Source: Akkermansia muciniphila (lineage in GTDB: Bacteria; Verrucomicrobiota; Verrucomicrobiia; Opitutales; UBA953). From it: a stretch of DNA of 36,589 nt. The DNA lies in NCBI GenBank assembly GCA_943331445.1, contig CALQLO010000018.1, positions 1 to 36,589 on the forward strand, written 5' to 3'. The stretch's first letter is position 1, and each line of letters starts with the position of its first letter. Positions 26,331-34,281 of the stretch are shown here, one piece after another. The notes under the pieces were generated by a model. That model saw only the letters and a program-made list of their open reading frames with translations, did no database searches and was not told the origin of the DNA. The translations under genes were made by a program, and so were the position numbers.

Positions 26331-26987
26331 TTAGAGGGGTTCGAGGGTGCAGCGCTTGACTTCAAAGGCAGCGCCTTCGACTTGGAGCCCGATGAAGCCT
26401 TCGGTCGGGTTGGCTCCGGTGGCTTTGTTTACTTCCTTGCCGTTTACGATGATGGTCACGGTGTCCTTGTCGCAGATGGTGGTAAAGGTATTCCATTCGC
26501 CGACCGGCTTTTCAGCGTCAGCGACCGGGCGGCCGATGCGGTAGCCGCGGATCTTACCCGACTTCTTATCCTTGAGTTCCGTACCGTCTTTGACGGTCGC
26601 ACCGTTCCAGAAGTAGAAGTCACCCTGGCGATCATGCATACCTTGGCATTCGATGCTCTTCGGCCAGATGGCGTCCGGCGGGGTCATGTGGACGATTACC
26701 CCCGTATTGCCGGGTTTGGTGAAGCGCCACTCGACGGTGAACTTGTACTGCTTGTAGCTCTTTTCGGTGCGCAGGAAGCCGTTGGGCTTACCGGTGCAGG
26801 TAAGCAAGCCGTCCTTGATGCTCCAGGTGTCCTTGGAAGTGGCTTCGGGAAAGACCACCCAGCCGACGGTGTCCTTGCCATTGAAGAGCTCCGTCTTGGC
26901 GGAAGGGGTGGCGGCGTCAGCGGCGAAGACGTTCGCGAAGTTCGCAAACAGCAGGGTAGCCAGAAGGGCTAGGCGGGTGGGGTGCAT
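26331..26987 (-). CDS. Single-domain DUF1080 (3-keto-disaccharide hydrolase-like) protein
   Basis: A 218-residue exported protein: Sec signal at 1-22 (cut after VFA), then one DUF1080 domain. ELFNGKDTVGW, DTWSIKDGLLTCTG, GFLRTEKSYKQYKF, GNTGVIVHM, SIECQGMHDRQGDFYFW and GEWNTF are the typical strands of the family, and the acidic residue in IECQG is at the putative active site. It is the first gene of a two-gene unit with the double-domain lipoprotein 10 bases downstream; both end at the terminator at 24963-24986. The start ATG is preceded by GAGGG too close for a normal Shine-Dalgarno. The usual partner of these enzymes is a 3-dehydrogenase that makes the keto-sugar; no such gene is adjacent, but a Gfo/Idh/MocA enzyme lies at 403. 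Confidence 0.9.
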   Translation of the reverse strand: MHPTRLALLATLLFANFANVFAADAATPSAKTELFNGKDTVGWVVFPEATSKDTWSIKDGLLTCTGKPNGFLRTEKSYKQYKFTVEWRFTKPGNTGVIVHMTPPDAIWPKSIECQGMHDRQGDFYFWNGATVKDGTELKDKKSGKIRGYRIGRPVADAEKPVGEWNTFTTICDKDTVTIIVNGKEVNKATGANPTEGFIGLQVEGAAFEVKRCTLEPL

Positions 26988-27027
26988 CCCTCGAACTTAC
27001 AACTTCGCGTCCACCTATGAAGGAAAA

Positions 27028-27047
27028 ACGCCGAATTTTAACGGCGT
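27028..27047 (-). terminator. Intrinsic terminator after the DUF1501 gene at 27066
   Basis: ACGCCG pairs with CGGCGT around an A/T-rich 8-base loop; on the minus strand the stem is followed by TTTTCC (T5 including the stem's end). It lies 18 bases beyond the DUF1501 stop and 40 bases before the DUF1080 start, so it probably ends the long operon from the right edge. Confidence 0.75.
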
Positions 27048-27065
27048 ATAAGTGTCGTTTACCGC

Positions 27066-28505
27066 TTACGCCATGATGCCGTTGACGGGCTTTCCGGCAA
27101 TGCCTGTCAGGCGAACATCGAGGCCTTGGTACTTTACGCTCAACTGTCGATGGTCGATGCCCATCAGCTGAAGCATGGTGGCGTGGAGGTCGTGCACATC
27201 GACGACGTTCTCAACGGCGTGGTAGCCCAACTCGTCCGTGGCGCCGTAAGTGGTGCCGGCTTTGACGCCGCCGCCGGCCATGAACACGCTGTAACCAGCA
27301 ATATGGTGATCGCGGCCGGATCCCTGGCCCATGGGCGTGCGTCCGAATTCACCGCCCCAGAGGATGAGGGTGTCTTCAAGCATGCCACGTTCTTTCAAAT
27401 CACGAATCAAGGCGGCGGTGGCTTTGTCCACATCTTCAGCGCCCATCTTCATGCCGTTCTCGAGATTGCCGTGGAGATCCCAGGCGCGGTGGTAGAGCTG
27501 GATCATGCGTACACCGCGTTCGGCAAGTCGGCGTGCCATGAGGCAATTGGAGGCGAAGGAGCCGTCGCCGATTTCCTTGATGCCGTACGATTCGATGGTC
27601 TTGGCGGATTCGCTTTTGAAATCGAGTAACTCGGGCACGCTCGACTGCATCTTAAAGGCCATTTCATATTGCGCGATGCGCGTGGCGATCTCGGGGTCGA
27701 CGGTTTCTTCGGCGAGTTGTCCGTTGAGTCGACGAATCTCATCGATGACTTGGCGTTGGGTGCTTTGGCAGACGCCTTCCGGATTGCCGATGTAGTGGAC
27801 GGCTTCGCCTTTGGACTGGAATTGAATGCCCTGGTATTTACTCGGGAGGACGCCGCTGGACCACTGGCGGGCCGAAATGGGCTGCTGGCCGGTACGACCA
27901 GTGGAAGTAAGAACGATGTAGCCAGGCAGGTTCTCAGTCTCCGCGCCGAGGCCGTAGAGGAGCCAGGAACCCATGCAGGGGCGCCCCTTGATGATGGAGC
28001 CGGTATTGATAAAGGCGTGGGCCGTATCGTGGTTGATCTGCTCCGTCTTCAGCGAGCGAATGACGCACATCTCGTCGGCGACGCTGCCGATGTGCGGGAA
28101 AATATCCGTCATCTCCATGCCGGATTTGCCCCACTTCTTAAATTCGAAGGAGCCACCGCGGGCCTTGAGCACCGTATTTTGAAGCTGGGCGATTTGTTGC
28201 CCCTTCGTGAATGACTCAGGGAAGGGTTGGCCATCGAGTTTTTTCAGGACGGGCTTGTTGTCGAAAAGCTCGAGATGAGGCGGGCCGCCAGCCATGCAGA
28301 GGAAGATGACGCGCTTTGCTTTGACGGGGAAGTGGGGCGAACGGAGGAAGCCTTTCGAAAAGCCGGAGGCGGGCGGGGCGCCGGCAGCGCTCGCCTTGGC
28401 GGCGAGCATCGCAAAGGCCGCTCCACCGAGCCCGTAGGCACTCTTGGTCAGGAAGCTGCGCCGATTGATGGACAGCGCGTGGGAGATGGGGTCGTAAGGC
28501 TTCAT
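27066..28505 (-). CDS. DUF1501 protein with Tat signal
   Basis: A 479-residue DUF1501 protein; start at 28505, two bases after the stop of the upstream gene (TAATCATG). Tat motif INRRSFLTKSAYGLGG with Arg15-Arg16. Signatures: FLCMAGGPPHLELFDNKP, IRSLKTEQINHDTAH, GSWLLYGLGAETENLPGY, LMARRLAERGVRMIQLYHRAWDLHG, WGGEFGRT, GRDHHIAGYSVFMAGGG, HVHDLHATMLQLMG (in segments), and RLTGIAGKPV at the end. Closest in layout to the DUF1501 at 20304. The candidate metal ligands (Asp/His in WDLH, GRDHH, DVHDLHA) are all present. Role unknown, exported folded, presumably acting with the haem-motif protein encoded directly upstream. Confidence 0.9.
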   Translation of the reverse strand: MKPYDPISHALSINRRSFLTKSAYGLGGAAFAMLAAKASAAGAPPASGFSKGFLRSPHFPVKAKRVIFLCMAGGPPHLELFDNKPVLKKLDGQPFPESFTKGQQIAQLQNTVLKARGGSFEFKKWGKSGMEMTDIFPHIGSVADEMCVIRSLKTEQINHDTAHAFINTGSIIKGRPCMGSWLLYGLGAETENLPGYIVLTSTGRTGQQPISARQWSSGVLPSKYQGIQFQSKGEAVHYIGNPEGVCQSTQRQVIDEIRRLNGQLAEETVDPEIATRIAQYEMAFKMQSSVPELLDFKSESAKTIESYGIKEIGDGSFASNCLMARRLAERGVRMIQLYHRAWDLHGNLENGMKMGAEDVDKATAALIRDLKERGMLEDTLILWGGEFGRTPMGQGSGRDHHIAGYSVFMAGGGVKAGTTYGATDELGYHAVENVVDVHDLHATMLQLMGIDHRQLSVKYQGLDVRLTGIAGKPVNGIMA

Positions 28506-28507
28506 GA

Positions 28508-31500
28508 TTAGTAGCGGGTAATCGCTTCGTGGGAATTGAGGATGACGCGGCACGCCTGCGTCCAGGCGGCGACTTCGATGGGGTCGGCCGTGGGAGCGGC
28601 GGCGAAGCCGACTTTCATCAGTTTAGCGGCTTCGGCTGGGTGCGCTTTATAATAGGCGGTCTGGTCCGTGATGAGTTTACCGAGGGAGTCGCGTTCGGAT
28701 GCTTTGATTTCTCGTCCCACGGCGAGGCGGAAGCTTAGGGCCAATCGGTCGGTGCCGGCAGGGGTGGTGAGTAGGCGAGCGGCCATCACGCGAGCAGCTT
28801 CCACGAAGGTCGGGTCGTTCAGTAAGGTGAGCGCTTGCTGCGGGGTGTTGCTGTAGTTGCGCAGGGCGGTGCACTCGTCGCGGGCCGGTGCATCGAAATT
28901 AATGAGCATCGGGTGGAGGAACATCCGCTGCCAGTGCATGTAGAGCCCTCGCCGCCATTGGCTATCGTCGGTACTCGCGATATAAGTACGGTTCGGGAAT
29001 TGGATGGGCTCGTAGTAGCCCGCGGGCTGATAGGGTTTCACGCTTGGACCGCCGACGTCTTTGAGGTTGATTAAGCCAGCGATGAACAAGGCGTTATCGC
29101 GGACAAATTCAGCGTCGAGTCGCCGGGGGTTTTGCGAGGCGAGCAGGCGGTTATTGGGATCGAGCTCCTTCAGATCTGGCCGCAGGCTACTGCTTTGGCG
29201 GTAGGTGCGGCTGGTGACCATCAGTTTGACCATCCGTTTCATATCCCACCCTTTGTCGCGAAATTCGACCGACAGCCATTCGAGTAATTCAGGATGGGAG
29301 GGAGGTTCGCCCTGTGAGCCGAGGTCATCGAGCGCGGCACTGAGTCCAGCACCATAGTATTGTTGCCAGAGGCGATTCATGACCGCGCGGGCGGTAATGG
29401 GATTGTCCTTGGAGGTGATCCAGTTGGCGAGGTCGAGGCGGGTGAGGCGTTTCTCCGGGGTGCTTTCCCGGCGGCCTGGAAGAAAGGATGGAGTGCTGGG
29501 CAGGACAACCGGTCCAGACACATCAAGGAAGTTGCCGCGAGGGAGCACGCGTACGGTCAGGGGGGCGACGGACTTGGTCGTCATCGACCAGGCGAACCCC
29601 TCGTATTGCCAGCGAATGCGGCTGGCGATAGCGCGGGCTTTCTCGAGCGCTGGGCGATCGCTGGCTCGTGAGTAGAGGAAACTTCCCATGCTGGCTGGAG
29701 ATGGCTGACCCGTCTTAAGCGCGGTTAGAAAGGCTCCATCCGTGACCTTGAGCGGGTCGTGGTGTGAGATCGGTGAGACCGAGACTTTGAATGACAAGGC
29801 GGCGGAGCTCTCGAAGTGGACGATGAACTTCTCGTCCTTCTTCAGGGTGATCGGGGAGTCGAGGAGCCAGACAGCATGGACATCGGCATCGGGCATCTTC
29901 AGGGTCCAGCCGGTGACGATGTCTACCGCTTCGACGGTGCTGTTATAGCGGGGCTCGCGATGGGAGGCATCGGCGAGGAAGAAACCCACGGGGCGTTCTT
30001 TGCCCTTGGCATCCGCGATGCCGAAGCGCGCGGTGATATTGCTGGTGGCGTCCAGGGCGAGCGAGCCTTTCGGGATGTCGATACGGACCGAGGCGATGGG
30101 CGTGGCGGTCGGTGCCAGGCTCATCGCGAAGTCTTCGCCTTTGGCGACGCCGCGTTTCAACTGAATGGGTTCACCGGCCGCAAACTCGGTGGGCATTACG
30201 GGCGCAACCGGCTTCTTGACGGCCGCTGTCGCGTTGGTGTTTTTGGGGGCAGCTTTGGCGGGTGCCGGTGGGGCGGCTTTGTGCAGGAAACTTCCACTGG
30301 GGGTAACGAGGCCAGAAGGGTGGGCGGTCAGGAATTCGTTGGTTTCTTTGAGCCAGGCCGCGAACGCGGTGCGTTTCTGGTCGTCGGCCTGAATCGACTG
30401 GGTGAGCTGAGCATAGTGCGCCTGCAGTTCCGCGCGGCCTTCTTGGTCCTTCTTGGAGAGGTACGCGTTCTTCGAGCGGACTTCTGGGGCGAAGGGGTGT
30501 TCATTGCCAACGCCCTTGAGTTCGGGCTCGGGGGTATAGGAGTAGTCTGCATAGACACCCCATTGTTTTACGTCCGCGAAGAAGGATTGAAGTGAATAGA
30601 AGTCAGCCGACTTGATGGGGTCGAATTTATGATCATGGCACTCGGCGCAACCGAAGGTACTGCCGAACCACGCGTTGGAAACCGAGCGAACGCGTTCGGC
30701 GCCATACTTGGCTAAGTATTCCTTGGCCTGGGCGCCGCCTTCGCGGGTCATCATGTTTAAGCGATTGTAGCCGCTCGCGACGCGTTGTTCTTCCGTCGGG
30801 TTGGGCAGGAGATCGCCGGCAAGTTGTTCTTGGGTGAAGGTGTCGAACGGCTTATTGGTGTTAAACGCGTTGATAACGTAATCTCGGTACGGGAAGATGC
30901 GCTGGTTTTGGTCACCGTGGTAACCGACCGTGTCGGCGAAGCGGGCAATATCGAGCCACCAGACGGCCATGCGTTCGCCGAAGTGTGGCGAAGCCATCAG
31001 TCGATCCACCTGTTTTTCATAAGCGGTGGGGGAGTGGTCTTGGACGAAGGCGGCCGTCTCTTCGGGCGTGGGTGGAAGGCCGAGTAAATCGAGCGAGACT
31101 CGGCGGAGGAGGCGCTCTTTGTTCGCTTCGGCCGAGGGGGTGATTTTCTTCTCGGCGAGTTTGGCACCGACAAAGGCGTCGATGGGGTTGTGGCCTCCCG
31201 CTGGCATCGCCGGCACCGTGGGTGCTTCCAGTGGCTTGTAGGACCAGTGCGGCTCATAGGAGGCACCTTGAGCAATCCAGCGCTTGAAGAGGGCTTTTTG
31301 TTTTTCGGTAAGGTTCTTATGGGATTCCTTATTGGGCATCACTTCGTCGGCATCCTGCGAATAGAGCCGCTTGATGACTTCGCTCTCTTCGGGTTTGCCG
31401 GGGACGATCGCAATGGCCCCGCTCTTCCCGGCTTTTAAGGCATCCTCCCGGAGGTCGAGCCGGAGTTTGCCTTTACGGCTCTTGGCATCGAAGCCGTGGC

Positions 31501-31630
31501 AATGGAAGCAGGTGTCCGACATGATCGGGCGGATGTCGCGATTGAAACGAACGGTCTCGTCGGGCTGTTCGGCCGCAAGGCAGCTGAGTCCGATGCAGAG
31601 GCTCAGGAAGATAGGCGAAGACGCACGCAT
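28508..31630 (-). CDS. PSCyt1-DUF1549-DUF1553 protein with a beta-sandwich insert
   Basis: A 1040-residue exported protein; start at 31630 because MRASSPIFLSLCIGLSCLAAE is a signal peptide. PSCyt1: FNRDIRPIMSDTCFHCHG, CxxCH at 41-45. DUF1549: PHFGERMAVWWLDIARFADT, and a second motif CAECH near residue 328 (CAECHDHKFDP). A Pro/Ala/Lys-rich linker (about 455-485) leads into a beta-rich insert to about 650 with discoidin-like strands (VRIDIPKGSLALD, FIVHFESS). DUF1553 follows from about 735 (LANWITSKDNPITARAV, GAGLSAALDDLGSQGEPPSHPELLEWL in segments; YSNTPQQALTLLNDPTFVEAA) to the family tail AAWTQACRVILNSHEAITRY. Haem-binding, periplasmic; reaction unknown. The FAD oxidoreductase stop is 96 bases upstream. 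Confidence 0.88.
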   Translation of the reverse strand: MRASSPIFLSLCIGLSCLAAEQPDETVRFNRDIRPIMSDTCFHCHGFDAKSRKGKLRLDLREDALKAGKSGAIAIVPGKPEESEVIKRLYSQDADEVMPNKESHKNLTEKQKALFKRWIAQGASYEPHWSYKPLEAPTVPAMPAGGHNPIDAFVGAKLAEKKITPSAEANKERLLRRVSLDLLGLPPTPEETAAFVQDHSPTAYEKQVDRLMASPHFGERMAVWWLDIARFADTVGYHGDQNQRIFPYRDYVINAFNTNKPFDTFTQEQLAGDLLPNPTEEQRVASGYNRLNMMTREGGAQAKEYLAKYGAERVRSVSNAWFGSTFGCAECHDHKFDPIKSADFYSLQSFFADVKQWGVYADYSYTPEPELKGVGNEHPFAPEVRSKNAYLSKKDQEGRAELQAHYAQLTQSIQADDQKRTAFAAWLKETNEFLTAHPSGLVTPSGSFLHKAAPPAPAKAAPKNTNATAAVKKPVAPVMPTEFAAGEPIQLKRGVAKGEDFAMSLAPTATPIASVRIDIPKGSLALDATSNITARFGIADAKGKERPVGFFLADASHREPRYNSTVEAVDIVTGWTLKMPDADVHAVWLLDSPITLKKDEKFIVHFESSAALSFKVSVSPISHHDPLKVTDGAFLTALKTGQPSPASMGSFLYSRASDRPALEKARAIASRIRWQYEGFAWSMTTKSVAPLTVRVLPRGNFLDVSGPVVLPSTPSFLPGRRESTPEKRLTRLDLANWITSKDNPITARAVMNRLWQQYYGAGLSAALDDLGSQGEPPSHPELLEWLSVEFRDKGWDMKRMVKLMVTSRTYRQSSSLRPDLKELDPNNRLLASQNPRRLDAEFVRDNALFIAGLINLKDVGGPSVKPYQPAGYYEPIQFPNRTYIASTDDSQWRRGLYMHWQRMFLHPMLINFDAPARDECTALRNYSNTPQQALTLLNDPTFVEAARVMAARLLTTPAGTDRLALSFRLAVGREIKASERDSLGKLITDQTAYYKAHPAEAAKLMKVGFAAAPTADPIEVAAWTQACRVILNSHEAITRY

Positions 31631-31665
31631 GGCAGGGGTAGGCTTTAGACAAGCTGGCACCGCCC

Positions 31666-31722
31666 GGGTTTCAATGGGAATCCCGGGGAAACCCCTCAGG
31701 GCCGATCGACCTCGAGAGAGGT
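31666..31722. other. Intergenic inverted repeats between the FAD oxidoreductase and the DUF1553 gene
   Basis: Two small structures: GGGTTTC (31666-31672) pairs with GAAACCC (31688-31694) across 15 bases, and ACCTC-GAGA-GAGGT (31709-31722) forms a 5-bp hairpin. Neither has a T-tract on the minus strand, so they do not look like full terminators; they could attenuate or stabilise an operon transcript. Confidence 0.35.
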
Positions 31723-31726
31723 AAGC

Positions 31727-33433
31727 TTATCGGGCCGGGGCTGCAGGGAGTTTCTTGCCGCCCACTTGATTGTCTTCGTGGGCCGGGTACTTGGATAGGT
31801 CGATGGCTTTGTTGAGCACCTGTCCATCCGCCAGCAGCCGGGCCTTGAGTTGGGCGTAAGCTACGTCTTGGACGGCTAGACTGCCGTCGATGGCGAGGGC
31901 TGCGGCGGTGGCGGCGGATTGTCCAAGGATCATGAAGACGGGCTCCATCCGAATTGAACCATAGGCGATATGGGTGGCGCCACAGGCGACGGGGACGAGT
32001 AGGTTGGTGGCCTGCGTTTTCTTGGGGACCAAGGCACCGTAGGCGATTTCGTAAGGGCCGCGCGGGGAGACACCGATATCGCCTTCGTTCTGCACGTAGC
32101 CTTCAGGGGTGACGTAGCGCTGGGTGTTGTGCGAATCGATCATGTACGAGCCCATGCCGACGGAATCGGGCGTCGGCTTTACCTTGGTGAGCTCATTCTC
32201 GGTCATCACAAATGTGCCGACGAGACGACGGGCTTCGCGGACGTAGATTTGGTGCGACCAGTTGCCGTTATCTTTGAATTCGTCCTTGGGTAAGCCCCAC
32301 GTATTCATCTTGGCGCGGACGTCCGGGGGGACGCGCGGATCGGTGCAGATGAAGTAGAGGAGTCCTTTTTGGTAGGTTTCGTGTTCCTGGATAATCTCCT
32401 TGCGACGGGCATAGCTGGCCTCGGGGTAATCGTAGTTATAGCCGATATTATCGAAGCTGAAACCACCGTGGTTGTTGGTGTCAGTCTTGCCGTTCGGAAT
32501 GAGGTCGAACTTATCGAACGTCTCTTTCCAGCCAGCCGCATAGGCCCGGGCGAGGACCTCATATTGTTTGGGATCATAACCTTCGGGGGCCGTGAAGGGG
32601 ACCCGGTTTTCCGGGACGTTGGTCAGGCACATCCGGAAGCAGTAAGCTTGCAGGCGCTGATCAGCTTCTCCGAAGGCCGCAGGCTTCACGGGGGTGACGC
32701 GGGCGACGAGGCCGCTCTTAGGGTCGCCAGGGGTGATGTAAGGGTCGATGCCGGTCTGCAGGACGCCGAAATGGTGGCGGTGGTGCAGGACGCCGATTTG
32801 GGAGCCGTTATGCTTTTCGCCATACTCGGCGTTGGCTTCTCGGCCAACCCGGTAGGTGACGCCGGCGGCCGCCATGAGGTCGCCCTCGTAAGTGGCGTCG
32901 ATGAATACCTTCCCCGCGAAACTCTTGCCTGAGAGCATGCGGATCTCCGCGATACGTCCGTTTTCGAGGGTTACACCCTTGGCGCGATCGAGCCATTCGT
33001 TGCGGAAGACGGGTAGCGAGAATTCATTGACGTAATCCTCAAAAACTTTCTCGGCGATGCTCGGCTCGAAAATCCACATGGTCCGTTCGCGCTGATCCAT
33101 GGCGACGGTGCCCTGGCCTTTGTTGCCGAAGGCTTCGCGCTTTTGGTGTACCCAGGTTTCGGGCTGCTGATAATATTGCCAGACGCGGTGGTAGAAGTTG
33201 CGGGAAAGGCCGCCGATGACGGACTTGTCCCCGCTATCGGTGTAGCCGAGCCCGCCGCTGCTCAGGCCTCCGAGATGACGATCCGGCCCGACGATGACGA
33301 CGGACTTACCCATCTTCTTGGCTTGGACGGCGGCGATGACGCCCGCGGAGGTTCCACCATAGATAACGATATCGAAATTTTCCGCGGCCGTGAGGCGATA
33401 CGCGCACAGGCAGAGGAGGGCGAGGAGGCGCAT
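31727..33433 (-). CDS. Exported FAD-dependent oxidoreductase (FAD_oxidored / PF12831 type)
   Basis: A 568-residue flavoprotein with a signal peptide at 1-17. The dinucleotide fold starts at residue 21 with IVIYGGTSAGVIAA (GxxxAG form of the FAD-binding glycine motif), followed by HLGGLSSGGLG at 53-63, a family signature. VFIDATYEGDLMAAAG (near residue 177) and SIRMEPVFMILGQSAATAAALA in the C-terminal part (read in segments) are also typical of PF12831. HNGSQIGVLHHRHHFG is a histidine-rich stretch that could bind metal. Such PVC proteins are of unknown substrate, probably oxidising a hydroxylated compound in the periplasm. The start lies two bases after the esterase stop (TGAGCATG). The C-terminal tail is Lys/Pro/Ala-rich. 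Confidence 0.85.
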   Translation of the reverse strand: MRLLALLCLCAYRLTAAENFDIVIYGGTSAGVIAAVQAKKMGKSVVIVGPDRHLGGLSSGGLGYTDSGDKSVIGGLSRNFYHRVWQYYQQPETWVHQKREAFGNKGQGTVAMDQRERTMWIFEPSIAEKVFEDYVNEFSLPVFRNEWLDRAKGVTLENGRIAEIRMLSGKSFAGKVFIDATYEGDLMAAAGVTYRVGREANAEYGEKHNGSQIGVLHHRHHFGVLQTGIDPYITPGDPKSGLVARVTPVKPAAFGEADQRLQAYCFRMCLTNVPENRVPFTAPEGYDPKQYEVLARAYAAGWKETFDKFDLIPNGKTDTNNHGGFSFDNIGYNYDYPEASYARRKEIIQEHETYQKGLLYFICTDPRVPPDVRAKMNTWGLPKDEFKDNGNWSHQIYVREARRLVGTFVMTENELTKVKPTPDSVGMGSYMIDSHNTQRYVTPEGYVQNEGDIGVSPRGPYEIAYGALVPKKTQATNLLVPVACGATHIAYGSIRMEPVFMILGQSAATAAALAIDGSLAVQDVAYAQLKARLLADGQVLNKAIDLSKYPAHEDNQVGGKKLPAAPAR

Positions 33434-33435
33434 GC

Positions 33436-34281
33436 TCAGCGGTTGGTCGACTGTTTAGCGATGAAGTTCAGCACTGCCAGCCGGGCCGGGTCATCAAGAT
33501 TGCGCATGTTGTGGCCGACGCTGCCATGGTCGCGGTTTTCCACGCGGAGCGAATAGCTCTCCGTATGGCCAGCGGCCTTCAGGGTCGCGACGAAGAACTG
33601 ATTCTCCTCGCCCCGGGTAATCATGTCGTTCTGGGCGTAAATGGTGAGGACGGGCGGCAAGGCTTTCTTAATGTAGAAGCAGGGCGCAGCTTCGTCGGCG
33701 GTGAGGCCATACTTGGCTTGGCCGCGTTCCTCGCGGACGGTGTAGTGTGTCAGGACCTGTCCGCTCACCTGGGCGATGCCAGCGACGGAACCAAGGGTGA
33801 GTCCGTGGGGCTTGAGGCGTTCGGGGTCGAAGCCAACAAGCAGTGCGAGGTAGCCTCCGGCGGAGTGCCCGCCGATGAAAACTTTGTGCGGATCGCCGCC
33901 GTATTCGGCGATATGTTTGACGGTCCAGGCGAAAGCTGCCGCTGCGTCATTCACGTAGGCGGGGTATTTGGCCTTGGGGCTCAGGCGGTAGTTCGGTGTG
34001 ACGGTGGCGACGCCGCCTTTAGCGAAGCTCATCGCGATATCCGTGGCATGCTCGTTAGGCATGTCCTTGTTGCCGTTCTTTAATCCGCCGCCGTAGAACC
34101 AGACAAAGGTCGCGAAGCCTTTGCCTTCGGCCGGGATTGCGATGTCCAGTTTGCAGCGCTCCTGCTCGTAGGGGGTAAGGGAGACGACATCATCCTTGTA
34201 GGGGATATCCTTAATAAGTTTGGGGGCAGCGGACTCGGCGAGCAGTGCCGCCGGCAACAAGAGGAGGACGGAGAGGCGCAT
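33436..34281 (-). CDS. Exported alpha/beta hydrolase (carboxylesterase / BD-FAE-like)
   Basis: A 281-residue esterase with a Sec signal peptide (MRLSVLLLLPAALLAES). WFYGGG (61-66) is the oxyanion-hole loop in the HGGG position, GHSAGG (138-143) the nucleophile elbow with Ser140, Asp219 (YAQNDM) and His252 (NRDHGS) complete the triad. RLSPKAKYPAYVNDAAAAFAW is the typical helix region of hormone-sensitive-lipase or BD-FAE-like enzymes (read in segments). Relatives deacylate xylan, feruloyl or acetyl esters. It starts within the preceding DUF1501 stop (TAATG, one base shared) and is followed two bases later by the FAD oxidoreductase, so all belong to one transcript. The substrate is unknown; an ester on a glycan is the likely guess. 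Confidence 0.87.
   Translation of the reverse strand: MRLSVLLLLPAALLAESAAPKLIKDIPYKDDVVSLTPYEQERCKLDIAIPAEGKGFATFVWFYGGGLKNGNKDMPNEHATDIAMSFAKGGVATVTPNYRLSPKAKYPAYVNDAAAAFAWTVKHIAEYGGDPHKVFIGGHSAGGYLALLVGFDPERLKPHGLTLGSVAGIAQVSGQVLTHYTVREERGQAKYGLTADEAAPCFYIKKALPPVLTIYAQNDMITRGEENQFFVATLKAAGHTESYSLRVENRDHGSVGHNMRNLDDPARLAVLNFIAKQSTNR

Noticed and set aside
31666-31722. Terminator between the FAD oxidoreductase and DUF1553 genes
   Set aside because: Inverted repeats are present but short and have no T-tract on the minus strand.
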